42,361 bases of DNA from an uncultured Cryomorphaceae bacterium (GTDB lineage: Bacteria; Bacteroidota; Bacteroidia; Flavobacteriales; Schleiferiaceae): assembly GCA_913049845.1 (NCBI GenBank), contig CAJWZE010000010.1:1-42361 (forward strand). The letters are read 5' to 3'. Shown here piece by piece: positions 8,058 to 15,431 of the stretch. The translations under genes and the position numbers were made by a program. Numbering within the stretch: the first letter of the stretch is position 1; every line of letters begins with the position of its first letter. The notes beneath the pieces were generated by a model, which was not told the DNA's origin, searched no databases, and saw nothing but the letters and a program-made list of their open reading frames with translations.

Positions 8058-9494
8058 TTAAAGGGTGATTTGGTTGAATAAATAAAACTCAAGGACTTTA
8101 ACCTTGAATAGATAATCAAATTTGGTTTGAATCTCTTGGCTTTTTGCAGCTAGAAATTGATTCTTCGAAAGTCCTAAATCAAAAGCGCTAATCACACCTT
8201 GATCGAAATTCAACTGAGCGTTGTTCAGCGCAAGTTTTGCAGCGGCGGAAGAAGAATTGGCTGCATTATAAAGCGCCAACGAATTCTTCGCGTCAACGAG
8301 GGCTCTTTCTATAGTTTGGCGCACTGTCAACTCACTGGCCTGCTTATCCAACGCCGCATTGTTTTCTTGAATCTTAGCACGTTGCACAGCGGCATGTGTC
8401 TGACCACCATTAAATAAAGGCACTTGGAAGCCAAAACCAATGAATTGGTTCCAGTTATCTGCCAACTGATGGCCTATGGTGTATTTAATCTGTGAATTTG
8501 GATCGGGCACATTTACAGTTTGGGGTAATTGTAAAATATTTCCAGTTGTAGGGTCCTGCACCAAGGTATACGTAGTTAGTTCGACATAGTCCGTGAAATG
8601 CGGCAAGCCTTGTACATAGTTAGAATTCAACTGCGCTAAGAAAAACAAACTTGGGTGCCTTGCTGCATTCGCGAGTTGAATGCCGTACTCCGCACTTTGT
8701 AGGTTTGCCTCCGCAGCTCGGACGGAAGGTTGTTTAAGGATAGCTTCTTCCTTTAAATCGGTCCTGCCGTAATCTTGTAAGCTCAACAGATTAAGATTGA
8801 CTTCGGGCATTTCTATTGTAAAGTCTTCAAAATTATCGTCAAGCTGTAAGAGTTGGTACAGCTGAAGTTTACTTATGAGTACGGCATTTCTAGCACTGAT
8901 AAGGTTGCCTTCGTCGTTTTTTGTCTGAGCAACGCTTTGTAAATAATTATCCTTAGAAATTGCGCCATTATCAAAGAGTAGCTGCGTTCTTTCCAAGCTT
9001 AGTAGAGAGGTATTTAATTGGCCTTGAGCAACCTCTTCAAGCTGCATATTCACAATGATTTGCAAATAGGCCGATGCAATATTCAAAAAGGTATTGTTCT
9101 TAACATCTTCAAGCTGGTACAGCGCAGCGACGCGGGTCATCCTTGCTTGTTGAAGCTGGTATAAATTTCTACCTCCCGATAGCAAATTCCAGTTTCCCGA
9201 AACTGTAGTACTGAGGGTTTGTCGTGAACCTGGCTGACGCGTATTGGTGATTGGATCAATGGTCAAACCAAAATTCCAATAGTAGCCGCCGTTTATGTTT
9301 GCCGTAGGAAGGAATGCAAGTTTACTTTGCATTTCTGTCAATTGAGCATTAGCCAAACCGTTCTGACCACGCTGAATATCGATACTATGCGTTCGCGCGT
9401 GCTCGATACAGCGGTTTAGCGACCAACTCTCCTGCGCCCAGATTGCCTGGGTGGTAAATGCTAGAAGGATTAAAAAGAGAAAGGATTTCTTCAT
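8058..9494 (-). CDS. TolC family outer-membrane efflux protein
   Basis: 478 residues with a Sec signal peptide (ending about ...TQAIWAQ) and two OEP repeats of long, Ala/Gln/Asn-rich helices typical of TolC-type trimeric channels. WSLNRCIEHARTHSIDIQ is the usual N-terminal helix start, and FDQGVISAFDLGLSKNQF is the equivalent in the second repeat, marking the internal duplication. The protein sits in the outer membrane and forms the exit duct for the adjacent adaptor. The adaptor ATG lies 12 bases downstream, so the two form an operon with tsaB. The gap to the preceding small gene is 42 bases and shows no convincing promoter; transcription may run through from the oxidase accessory genes. Confidence 0.92.
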   Translation of the reverse strand: MKKSFLFLILLAFTTQAIWAQESWSLNRCIEHARTHSIDIQRGQNGLANAQLTEMQSKLAFLPTANINGGYYWNFGLTIDPITNTRQPGSRQTLSTTVSGNWNLLSGGRNLYQLQQARMTRVAALYQLEDVKNNTFLNIASAYLQIIVNMQLEEVAQGQLNTSLLSLERTQLLFDNGAISKDNYLQSVAQTKNDEGNLISARNAVLISKLQLYQLLQLDDNFEDFTIEMPEVNLNLLSLQDYGRTDLKEEAILKQPSVRAAEANLQSAEYGIQLANAARHPSLFFLAQLNSNYVQGLPHFTDYVELTTYTLVQDPTTGNILQLPQTVNVPDPNSQIKYTIGHQLADNWNQFIGFGFQVPLFNGGQTHAAVQRAKIQENNAALDKQASELTVRQTIERALVDAKNSLALYNAANSSSAAAKLALNNAQLNFDQGVISAFDLGLSKNQFLAAKSQEIQTKFDYLFKVKVLEFYLFNQITL

Positions 9495-9536
9495 CAGTAC
9501 TGCGGTAAGGTTAGCGGTGCCGTGAAGATAGTGGAT

Positions 9537-9746
9537 TTAGTTGGCTTTTTTAGCTCGGTACAAACGATAAGCAATGCCTCCAATAATGAGGTAGGGAAAA
9601 ATCATCAAATACAATATTCCGTAGTTCAATCCAGCACCAAATACGCCGCCGTCTGCACTCTCAGCAACTGCTTTACACATACTGCATTGTGCTATGCTAA
9701 TGAATGGCAATGACAAAAAGGAAATTGCTAATACGAAATGCTTCAT
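9537..9746 (-). CDS. Small secreted/membrane CxxC protein at the end of the oxidase assembly operon
   Basis: 69 residues starting MKHFVLAISFL: a signal peptide ending SIAQ, immediately followed by CSMCKAVAES, a short Gly-rich loop, one transmembrane segment (about residues 42-60) and a basic tail RLYRAKKAN. The predicted topology puts the CxxC pair in the periplasm. The frame is open upstream to 9806, but the ATG at 9746-9744 overlaps the TGA of the DUF420 gene by one base (TGATG) and gives a proper signal peptide, so I chose it. I do not recognise a named family. Being coupled to SCO and DUF420 suggests a role in oxidase or copper-centre assembly; that is inference. Confidence 0.75.
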   Translation of the reverse strand: MKHFVLAISFLSLPFISIAQCSMCKAVAESADGGVFGAGLNYGILYLMIFPYLIIGGIAYRLYRAKKAN

Positions 9747-10294
9747 CAATAGTAGGGTTGCATGAATAGGTAAACCAAAACACCCGTGAAACTTACGTAC
9801 AACCAAATTGGGAAGGAGAATCTCGTAAGTTTTTTGTGCTTCACAATATCATTCGTCCACCCTCTCCAGATACTCAATAATGCGAATGGAATAACCGGGA
9901 TACTCAAAATGATATGTGAAATGAGTATAAAGAAGTATACGTAGCGCACAAAGCCCTCGCCAAGGAACTTCGCACTTGGGTGGGTAGTATGGTAAATCAC
10001 GTACGAGATTAGGAATACAGAACTCAATACCAGTGCAGAAATCATGAAGGTTCTATGTATGATAATTCGTTTATTTTTAATCGCTATCAGCGCTATGAGC
10101 AAGAACAGAAAAGTTAAACCGTTCAATACGGCGTGCACCAGCGGCAAATTACTGACAGGCGTATTCTCGTTCATACCAAAGCCCATTTTCCATTCGGTGG
10201 GCATTATCATCAATAATGCTACTGCAACGGGAATAACTGCACTAACGATGTAAATAAAATTAAGGACCTTCTTGTCCTGAGCTACATTAGTCAT
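9746..10294 (-). CDS. DUF420 (CtaM/YozB-like) membrane protein, oxidase assembly
   Basis: 182 residues with about five hydrophobic segments, matching DUF420. In Bacillus the DUF420 protein CtaM/YozB is needed for maturation of heme-copper oxidase. Conserved-looking His residues flank the helices (VHAVLN near residue 53, HRTFM near 80, YHTTHPSAKF near 105, ISHIILS near 125), consistent with metal or heme handling in the membrane. Its start overlaps the end of the SCO gene by 8 bases and its stop overlaps the start of the small CxxC gene, so it is translationally coupled to both. Direct function in this organism is inferred from family and position. Confidence 0.85.
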   Translation of the reverse strand: MTNVAQDKKVLNFIYIVSAVIPVAVALLMIMPTEWKMGFGMNENTPVSNLPLVHAVLNGLTFLFLLIALIAIKNKRIIIHRTFMISALVLSSVFLISYVIYHTTHPSAKFLGEGFVRYVYFFILISHIILSIPVIPFALLSIWRGWTNDIVKHKKLTRFSFPIWLYVSFTGVLVYLFMQPYY

Positions 10295-11000
10295 CTAACA
10301 AATTGTGTTTATACCGCTCATATTCAGCGATTAATACCTTAATGTCTGATTCTAAATCGTTCAATTGTGTTACATCTAAAACATCGTAAGAGCCCACAAT
10401 GTTCCCTAAATCATCTTTTCTGCTTCTTATGTGCCCATTCCAATCCACAATAATGGCATTAGTACTGTGCAAGAATCCGCCCTCAGCCGTCTGATCTTCG
10501 AAAGCATTCAGGAACAAACTTTTTGCTAAAACATAAATAGACTGTTTTTCTCCAGTAGTAAAAAGCCACTTAGCTTCCCTGTAATTGCGTTCTTTCTGAT
10601 ACTTAGCCAGTGCTTGAACAGAATCCTTTTCAGGATCTACTGTGATACTCAAAAGCTTAAAGTCTGGGTAACCTTTGAAACGATTCTCGATATCATTAAG
10701 GTGAAAGTTCATTGCAGGACAAATGGTAGGGCACGTCGCAAAGAAGAAGCTTACTACGTAGATGGTTGAATCCATCGATGTTTTATTCACTGGGGTTCCC
10801 TGTGAACTCATAAGATCAAACTCCGGTATCTCGTAATAGACAGTATCTCCAATTTCCTCGTCGTAAATCTTCTCTCCTACATAATCTAGGGTCTGAAAGA
10901 ACACCTCGTTCTGTCCGTAAACGAAGATGATATAAACTAAAGCGGGTAGCACTAATACTGCCATCAGTGCTACCCGTTGAAATACTGTTATCGCTTTCAT
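10287..11000 (-). CDS. SCO family copper chaperone for cytochrome c oxidase
   Basis: 237 residues: an N-terminal membrane anchor (about residues 9-28), then a thioredoxin-fold SCO domain in the periplasm. The copper ligands are visible: CPTICP (Cys90, Cys94) and the distal His178 in GGFLHSTNA. SCO proteins deliver copper to, or reduce, the CuA site of oxidase subunit II, whose gene is at 34179-35204. Between the anchor and the Cys motif is a family-typical FDLMSSQGTPV strand. The ATG overlaps the TAA of the subunit IV gene by one base (TAATG). Confidence 0.93.
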   Translation of the reverse strand: MKAITVFQRVALMAVLVLPALVYIIFVYGQNEVFFQTLDYVGEKIYDEEIGDTVYYEIPEFDLMSSQGTPVNKTSMDSTIYVVSFFFATCPTICPAMNFHLNDIENRFKGYPDFKLLSITVDPEKDSVQALAKYQKERNYREAKWLFTTGEKQSIYVLAKSLFLNAFEDQTAEGGFLHSTNAIIVDWNGHIRSRKDDLGNIVGSYDVLDVTQLNDLESDIKVLIAEYERYKHNLLDD

Positions 11001-11308
11001 TAACTAAAAAGGTATGAACCTTCGGTCAATAAGATAAATGTTAAATAAGGAATAAGAATCAGGCTAGGAAGGTACAGTGCATACTTCATTGCTTTCTTTT
11101 CATACTTAACGTGCATAAAAACTTGTACGATGTATCCTGCCTTTACCAATGTCAGGAGGATGAATACAATATTCAAAATAGACGTGCCAATAACCGGAGT
11201 TAATAAAAACGCAGGCTTGATAATACCGAGAACCACCTCGACTCCGGTGATTACTAAAAGGATCCAGAAAACTTTCCAAATCCACCATGTTCCATTGTGC
11301 TCTGCCAT
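11000..11308 (-). CDS. Cytochrome c oxidase subunit IV (prokaryotic CtaF type)
   Basis: 102 residues starting MAEHNGTWWIWKVF, with three hydrophobic helices and the family-typical KAGYIVQVFMHVKYE stretch in the middle. It is a small accessory subunit of the caa3/aa3-type oxidase in the inner membrane. The frame is open back to 11377, but that extension overlaps the subunit III gene and encodes an unrelated basic peptide; the ATG at 11308 leaves an 11-base gap to the subunit III stop and gives the family's normal length. Its stop overlaps the SCO start by one base. Confidence 0.88.
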   Translation of the reverse strand: MAEHNGTWWIWKVFWILLVITGVEVVLGIIKPAFLLTPVIGTSILNIVFILLTLVKAGYIVQVFMHVKYEKKAMKYALYLPSLILIPYLTFILLTEGSYLFS

Positions 11309-11319
11309 GATTTCTCTTT

Positions 11320-12240
11320 TTATACGAGGTAGAAAAATGTAAATACGAAAACCCAAACAAGATCTACGAAGTGCCAATACAAACCAACCTTTTCAACCAT
11401 ACGATAATGACCTCTTTTCTCATACGTTCCTAAAAGAACGTTGTAGAAAATTATAAAGTTGATGACCACTCCTGAGAATACGTGGAATCCGTGAAATCCA
11501 GTAATGAAGAAAAAGAAGTTTGCAAACTGCTTTCTTCCGTATTCGTTATGTATCATATTGGCACCTTGAACCACATCACCAGCCTCCAGAAAAGCTACAC
11601 TTTCAGCATGCGTGAAGGCACGACCGGCTTTTCCTGGTTCTTTTAAGTAAAGGGAGGCATCGCCTTGCATTGAAGAAAGTACTTCTGATTTTGTAAATGT
11701 TTCACCGTGGTTACTCGCATGACCTTCTTCCATGCCGTGAACAATCTGGCTAAAACTCAAGCGCTCACCTTCAGCATTGTATACATGCAAGATTTCTTGA
11801 CGGGTAGTTTCCACTGCACCGCTATCGCCAATGATGAAGTGGTACCACTCCCATGCCTGCGAACCAACAAAGATGAAACCACCAACGATGGTCCATAGCA
11901 TCCAGTTGGTTACGCCACCCCTGTTCATTTTCTCACCTGCGTTAACAGCTAATACCATAGTTACGGACGACATAATCAAAATAAAGGTCATCAAAGCTAC
12001 ATAGAGCAATGGCTGGTCGCCCTCTAGACCTGGAAAATGAGTAAATACATTTTCAGCGATTGGCCAATTGCTTTCATACTTAAAGCGCATTAAGCCATAG
12101 GCGGTTAGAAAGCCAGAGAAGGTCAATGCATCTGATAACAAGAAAAACCACATCATAAGCTTGCCGTATCGAGCGCCCATAGGTCTCGATCCTCCGCCCC
12201 AATGGTTGGTGTCTTGAACTAAATCAGCATTAGAAGACAT
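11320..12240 (-). CDS. ctaE: Cytochrome c oxidase subunit III (long form with periplasmic/loop insert)
   Basis: 306 residues of heme-copper oxidase subunit III. Five transmembrane helices are recognisable with family motifs MMWFFLLSDALTFSGF (residues 29-44), AWEWYHFI (129-136), FFFFITGFHGFHVFSG (242-257) and GLYWHFVDLVWVFVF (286-300). Between helices 3 and 4 there is a hydrophilic insert of about 95 residues (about 140-236) rich in Glu, His and Ser, which the shorter neighbouring paralogue lacks. Extended subunit III loops occur in other Bacteroidota. It follows the short subunit III gene by 32 bases. Function: structural subunit stabilising the catalytic core encoded at 32356-35204. Confidence 0.92.
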   Translation of the reverse strand: MSSNADLVQDTNHWGGGSRPMGARYGKLMMWFFLLSDALTFSGFLTAYGLMRFKYESNWPIAENVFTHFPGLEGDQPLLYVALMTFILIMSSVTMVLAVNAGEKMNRGGVTNWMLWTIVGGFIFVGSQAWEWYHFIIGDSGAVETTRQEILHVYNAEGERLSFSQIVHGMEEGHASNHGETFTKSEVLSSMQGDASLYLKEPGKAGRAFTHAESVAFLEAGDVVQGANMIHNEYGRKQFANFFFFITGFHGFHVFSGVVINFIIFYNVLLGTYEKRGHYRMVEKVGLYWHFVDLVWVFVFTFFYLV

Positions 12241-12272
12241 AACGAGTGTTTTGAATTATGATTCATGCAAAT

Positions 12273-12851
12273 TTAACGAATAAGAGTCAAAAAGATGAAC
12301 AAATATATCCACAAAAGGCCCACAAAATGCCAGTAGATTGAAGCAAGCTGAAGACCGTGATGATCTTCGTGTGAATACTTACCACCGTAGGCTTTTAAAG
12401 TCGTGTACAGTAATGAAATTATACCGCCACCTAGGTGAGCGAGATGGAAAAAGGAAATAGCGTACACCCAAGACCCTGCAGGGTTAGAGCCAGGCCCCGT
12501 AAAGAATACCTGACCATTAATCAATTCTACCCAGCCTCGTACCTGCAGAAATACAAAGACTACACCTAGTAAAATGGTCAACCACAAGTACGTTTTCAGC
12601 ATCCACGTATTCCCGGAGTTAATTGCTCTTTTACCAAGCCACAGAGTAATAGAAGAACCTATAATTGCTAAAGTGCTATGTTTGAAAGCTGTTGGTAATT
12701 CAAACACAAGCCAATTTCCAGATTCTACAAGTGTAGTTCTACTAACCACATAACCTGAGGTCAAGCCAGCAAAGGCCATGATAATTGAACCAATACCAAT
12801 CCACAAAAGCGGCTTAGATGCTTTTTTTCGTTGTTCTGCTAATGTTTCCAT
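12273..12851 (-). CDS. Cytochrome c oxidase subunit III, short paralogue
   Basis: 192 residues with five membrane helices of heme-copper oxidase subunit III. Recognisable elements are LWIGIGSIIMAFAGLTSGYV (residues 16-35), AISFFHLAHLGGGIISLLYT (about 131-150) and SIYWHFVGLLWIYLFIFL near the C-terminus, equivalent to the YWHFVDLVW of canonical subunit III. The length matches five-helix bacterial forms. A tandem pair of different subunit III genes (this and 11320-12240) is a common arrangement in Bacteroidota. Which of them packs in the main oxidase cannot be read from sequence. The start is 2 bases downstream of the cyoE stop, so the genes are coupled. Confidence 0.88.
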   Translation of the reverse strand: METLAEQRKKASKPLLWIGIGSIIMAFAGLTSGYVVSRTTLVESGNWLVFELPTAFKHSTLAIIGSSITLWLGKRAINSGNTWMLKTYLWLTILLGVVFVFLQVRGWVELINGQVFFTGPGSNPAGSWVYAISFFHLAHLGGGIISLLYTTLKAYGGKYSHEDHHGLQLASIYWHFVGLLWIYLFIFLTLIR

Positions 12852-12853
12852 TC

Positions 12854-13732
12854 TTAGATAAATCTATCAATAACATAAATGAGCTGCATACCTGTTAGAT
12901 AACCGATACTACTCAGCATTAGTTTTCTTGCAACCTTATCGTCGCCGCTCTTTAAGAGTTTCATGCCGTTGTTTAGCACCCATAGGCCTAAAACCAATAC
13001 AAGTGCCGCTCCAGTATAACTCAAAGTAAGCTCCCCGGTAATTCCAAAGACAGGAAGTATACTTACAATGATCATCCAAATGGTATAAATAATTACGTAA
13101 AGCTGACTCGGACGGTCTTTTGACCCTGAAGGCAGGAGGTTGTATCCAGCTCGCTTATAATCTTCAAAAGAGAACCAAGCAATGGCCCAGAAGTGAGGAA
13201 ACTGCCAGAAAAATTGTTGCGCGAACAGGGTGCCAGTTTCAATATCAAAGTCATTTCGTGCAGCTACCCAACCGAGCATATATGGGATGGCTCCGGGGAA
13301 TGCACCTACAAATACAGCTAATGAGGTACGTGCTTTTAAAGGGGTGTAAATAACTGCATATAAGAAGGCACTCAATCCTCCAAAAAAAGCTGAAAGCACA
13401 TTGATGCTGTAGAGCATAAACAAACCCATCAAGAGTGCTAGAACGGCCGCAGTATGGGCTTGGGATACGGTCATCGTTCCTGACGGAAGTGGTCGGTTTT
13501 TTGTTCTGTTCATTAAAGCGTCCTGCTCCACTTCGTAAATCTGATTGAATGCATTTGATGCAGCAACCACGAGTAATCCACCAAAGGTTAGAAGAAGGAA
13601 TTCAACCCATGAAAAAACCTGATATCCCAGGAGGTAGCCCGCTATCGAGCTTAATACTACAGATACTCCCAATCGAAGTTTTCCTAGCCGGACAACCTCC
13701 TTAAAAAGTGATGGTTTCTTTTCGTGTGACAC
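12854..13732 (-). CDS. cyoE: Protoheme IX farnesyltransferase (heme O synthase)
   Basis: 292 residues of a UbiA-superfamily prenyltransferase that adds a farnesyl group to heme B to make heme O for the oxidase. The prenyl-diphosphate/heme signature reads NQIYEVEQDALMNRTKNRPL (residues 64-83): the first acidic position is Glu rather than Asp, which I believe is normal for this phylum. The second loop, YKRAGYNLLP, is intact. About eight or nine membrane helices are evident. Translation appears to start at a GTG (13732-13730), and no nearby ATG gives a sensible N-terminus. It heads the oxidase accessory operon (cyoE-III-III-IV-SCO-DUF420-CxxC). The 55-base upstream gap has only a degenerate -7-like TATCTTGG. 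Confidence 0.93.
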   Translation of the reverse strand: MSHEKKPSLFKEVVRLGKLRLGVSVVLSSIAGYLLGYQVFSWVEFLLLTFGGLLVVAASNAFNQIYEVEQDALMNRTKNRPLPSGTMTVSQAHTAAVLALLMGLFMLYSINVLSAFFGGLSAFLYAVIYTPLKARTSLAVFVGAFPGAIPYMLGWVAARNDFDIETGTLFAQQFFWQFPHFWAIAWFSFEDYKRAGYNLLPSGSKDRPSQLYVIIYTIWMIIVSILPVFGITGELTLSYTGAALVLVLGLWVLNNGMKLLKSGDDKVARKLMLSSIGYLTGMQLIYVIDRFI

Positions 13733-13787
13733 CTAATGGTAATTTGACGGTGCCAAGATAAGATACACCGATGTGAAAATATGAGAC

Positions 13788-14585
13788 TTATAGCACAATA
13801 AAGTACGGATTCAATAAGTCTTCCTTATTGTATCTCAGCGGAGTTCTACCCTCTTTTTCAACCATACTAAATCCAGCTGCTTCAACTACTGCTTGACCCG
13901 CTGCAGTATCCCACTCCATTGTTGGTGCAAAACGTGGATATACATCTGCCAATCCTTCTGCGACCATACACATTTTAAGGGAAGAGCCCTTCGAGAGAAT
14001 AACTACCTCTCCGTGTTTTTCGTGATATTCCCTCAAAAAGTCTTCCGTCTCTTCATTCATGTGACTCCGAGAACCTACTGCGGTGAATGGTCGATTGATA
14101 GCCACTGGTAAATCAACGCCTGTTTCTAATATCTCGTTGCTTACAGAAGATGTTGGAGGTAGAGTAAGTTTCTTTGCACCTTTTGCGCCTGCGCCAACGT
14201 ACAACTCACCCGTAACTGGCACGTAAACCACACCCATAATCGGTCGACCTTGTTCTACCAATGCGATATTCACAGTAAACTCACCGTTGCGTTTGATGAA
14301 TTCTTTTGTGCCGTCCAAGGGATCTACAATCCATAGCATTGACCAAGAAGAGCGCTCGTCAAAAGATAGATGCTTGCCCTCTTCACTAAGTACAGGAATG
14401 CCTATAGGCTCGAGTAAGGACATAATTGCTTTATGGGCTCTAGTATCAGCTTGTGTCAGCGGACTATCGTCTCCTTTAACCTCAACCTGCAACTCTTCAT
14501 TGTTATAGACTTCTAGGATTTCGATTCCCCCGTGCAAAGCTGCCTGTGCAGCAATAATTGTAAGTTCATCCAACGTCCGGCTCAT
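13788..14585 (-). CDS. cysQ: 3'(2'),5'-bisphosphate nucleotidase CysQ
   Basis: 265 residues of the lithium-sensitive, Mg-dependent phosphatase superfamily. Motifs in order: SPLTQADTRAH (41-51), SEEG (67-70), the metal-binding DPLDGTKEF (88-96), and the C-terminal EWDTAAGQAVVEAAG. These match CysQ, which hydrolyses the 3'-phosphate of PAP/PAPS and so recycles by-products of sulfate activation. It is cytoplasmic and membrane-associated in some species, and the length is normal. It lies downstream of the tonB terminator and probably has its own promoter (see 14605-14612). Confidence 0.92.
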   Translation of the reverse strand: MSRTLDELTIIAAQAALHGGIEILEVYNNEELQVEVKGDDSPLTQADTRAHKAIMSLLEPIGIPVLSEEGKHLSFDERSSWSMLWIVDPLDGTKEFIKRNGEFTVNIALVEQGRPIMGVVYVPVTGELYVGAGAKGAKKLTLPPTSSVSNEILETGVDLPVAINRPFTAVGSRSHMNEETEDFLREYHEKHGEVVILSKGSSLKMCMVAEGLADVYPRFAPTMEWDTAAGQAVVEAAGFSMVEKEGRTPLRYNKEDLLNPYFIVL

Positions 14586-14604
14586 AAATGTCTTTTTGAT
14601 TTTT

Positions 14605-14612
14605 CAAAAATA
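14605..14612 (-). promoter_or_regulatory. Putative -7 box of cysQ, adjoining the tonB terminator
   Basis: On the minus strand this reads TATTTTTG, an exact TAnnTTTG match, ending 20 bases before the cysQ start codon. It is formed from the T-rich tail of the upstream terminator hairpin. No -33 TTG lies at the standard distance, because the hairpin occupies that space. Confidence 0.35.
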
Positions 14613-14615
14613 GAA

Positions 14616-14640
14616 AAGCCCGAGCCAAAGGCCCGGGCTT
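14616..14640 (-). terminator. Rho-independent terminator after tonB
   Basis: An 11-base-pair stem with a 3-base loop: arms 14616-14626 and 14630-14640. In the minus-strand transcript all pairs are Watson-Crick except one G-U, while in the plus direction the same position is an A-C mismatch. This indicates use on the minus strand. It is followed by TTTTCTATTTTT. It lies 20 bases after the tonB stop. Confidence 0.85.
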
Positions 14641-14660
14641 ATTATACCCTGATTTACCGA

Positions 14661-15365
14661 TTACTGCAATCTTGCATTGATCGGCACTGTGTACTGCATT
14701 CGCACTGGCTTACCGCGCTGCTTTGCAGGGGTAAAAGTTGGTAGTTTTCTGATTACACGCATTGCTTCATCATCAATCAACTTATCTACACCACGTGCAA
14801 TAGTGACAGAACTTACTTTTCCGTTTTTCTCAATTACGAAGTTAACATAAACCTTACCCTGAATACCCATTTGGCGCGCCAATTCTGGGAACTCAAAGTT
14901 TTTACCGATGTGCTTCATGATTTCTTGATTGAAACACATAAATTTATCCTCCTCTGTAGCTCTCTTTTCACAACCTGGGAAGATTGGTTTGTTCTCTACT
15001 ACCGCGAAGTTGAAAATCTCGTCGTCTTCTTCTTCCTCTTCAACGATTTCGATTTCCTCGCTCTCGTCAGTTTCAGTAGATTCAAATTCCACTTCTTCGA
15101 TTTCCAAATCGTTTTCTACAATCTGAATAACCTCTGGCGGTGCCGGTGGCGGTGGCGGTGGTGGCGGTGGTGGCGTTCTGTTTGTGATAATCGCAATCTC
15201 GTCTTCATCGTCATAACTCATCTTACCTAGCTCGCCAGGACCTGATTCGTAAGATCTGTATTCCAATACGAAGAGCGTGAGCGCCAGAGACAACGTAAGA
15301 CCGATTAGCAAGAAGAGATTCTTCTTGTTTTCCGAGTCTGCTTTGTAGGTTTTTCTATTCTTCAT
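14661..15365 (-). CDS. tonB: Energy transducer TonB
   Basis: 234 residues. A short cytoplasmic N-terminus (KNRKTYKADSENKKN) is followed by one membrane anchor (about 16-34), then a periplasmic linker with ten consecutive prolines (65-74) and an acidic stretch rich in Glu/Asp (about 90-118). The C-terminal TonB domain begins at FPGCEKRATEED and includes GKVYVNFVIEKNGKV, DDEAMRVIRKLPTFTPA and GKPVRMQYTVPI. TonB uses the ExbB/ExbD proton motor to drive TonB-dependent outer-membrane receptors. The Glu-rich linker replaces the Lys/Pro linker of enterobacteria, as is usual in Bacteroidota. It ends at a strong terminator. Upstream is a paralogous TonB-C-only gene in the same orientation. Confidence 0.92.
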   Translation of the reverse strand: MKNRKTYKADSENKKNLFLLIGLTLSLALTLFVLEYRSYESGPGELGKMSYDDEDEIAIITNRTPPPPPPPPPPAPPEVIQIVENDLEIEEVEFESTETDESEEIEIVEEEEEDDEIFNFAVVENKPIFPGCEKRATEEDKFMCFNQEIMKHIGKNFEFPELARQMGIQGKVYVNFVIEKNGKVSSVTIARGVDKLIDDEAMRVIRKLPTFTPAKQRGKPVRMQYTVPINARLQ

Positions 15366-15396
15366 ACGTTAGAAATAATTGAAGTGCTAAAATAGC

Positions 15397-15404
15397 CAAA
15401 ACTA
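15397..15404 (-). promoter_or_regulatory. Putative -7 box of tonB
   Basis: The minus strand reads TAGTTTTG, an exact TAnnTTTG match 32 bases upstream of the tonB ATG, implying a leader of about 25 bases. The expected -33 TTG is not evident. It lies in the 66-base gap between the TonB-C-only gene and tonB, so tonB could be transcribed separately. Confidence 0.4.
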
Positions 15405-15431
15405 CCATTAGCACAAATGTGTTTTTAGGAG

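Noticed and set aside
9747-9806. Longer start for the small CxxC protein
   Set aside because: It would overlap DUF420 by 60 bases and destroy the signal peptide; the TGATG coupling supports 9746.
11309-11377. Longer start for oxidase subunit IV
   Set aside because: The extension is antisense-free overlap with the subunit III end and is unlike subunit IV; ATG 11308 gives normal length.
15138-15176. GGT/GGC triplet tandem repeat
   Set aside because: It is the coding sequence for the TonB polyproline run, not a separate repeat element.
14871-15230. 119-codon plus-strand open frame opposite tonB
   Set aside because: It results from the antisense of Glu/Pro-rich codons (Phe/Arg/Trp-rich translation) and is a shadow of tonB.
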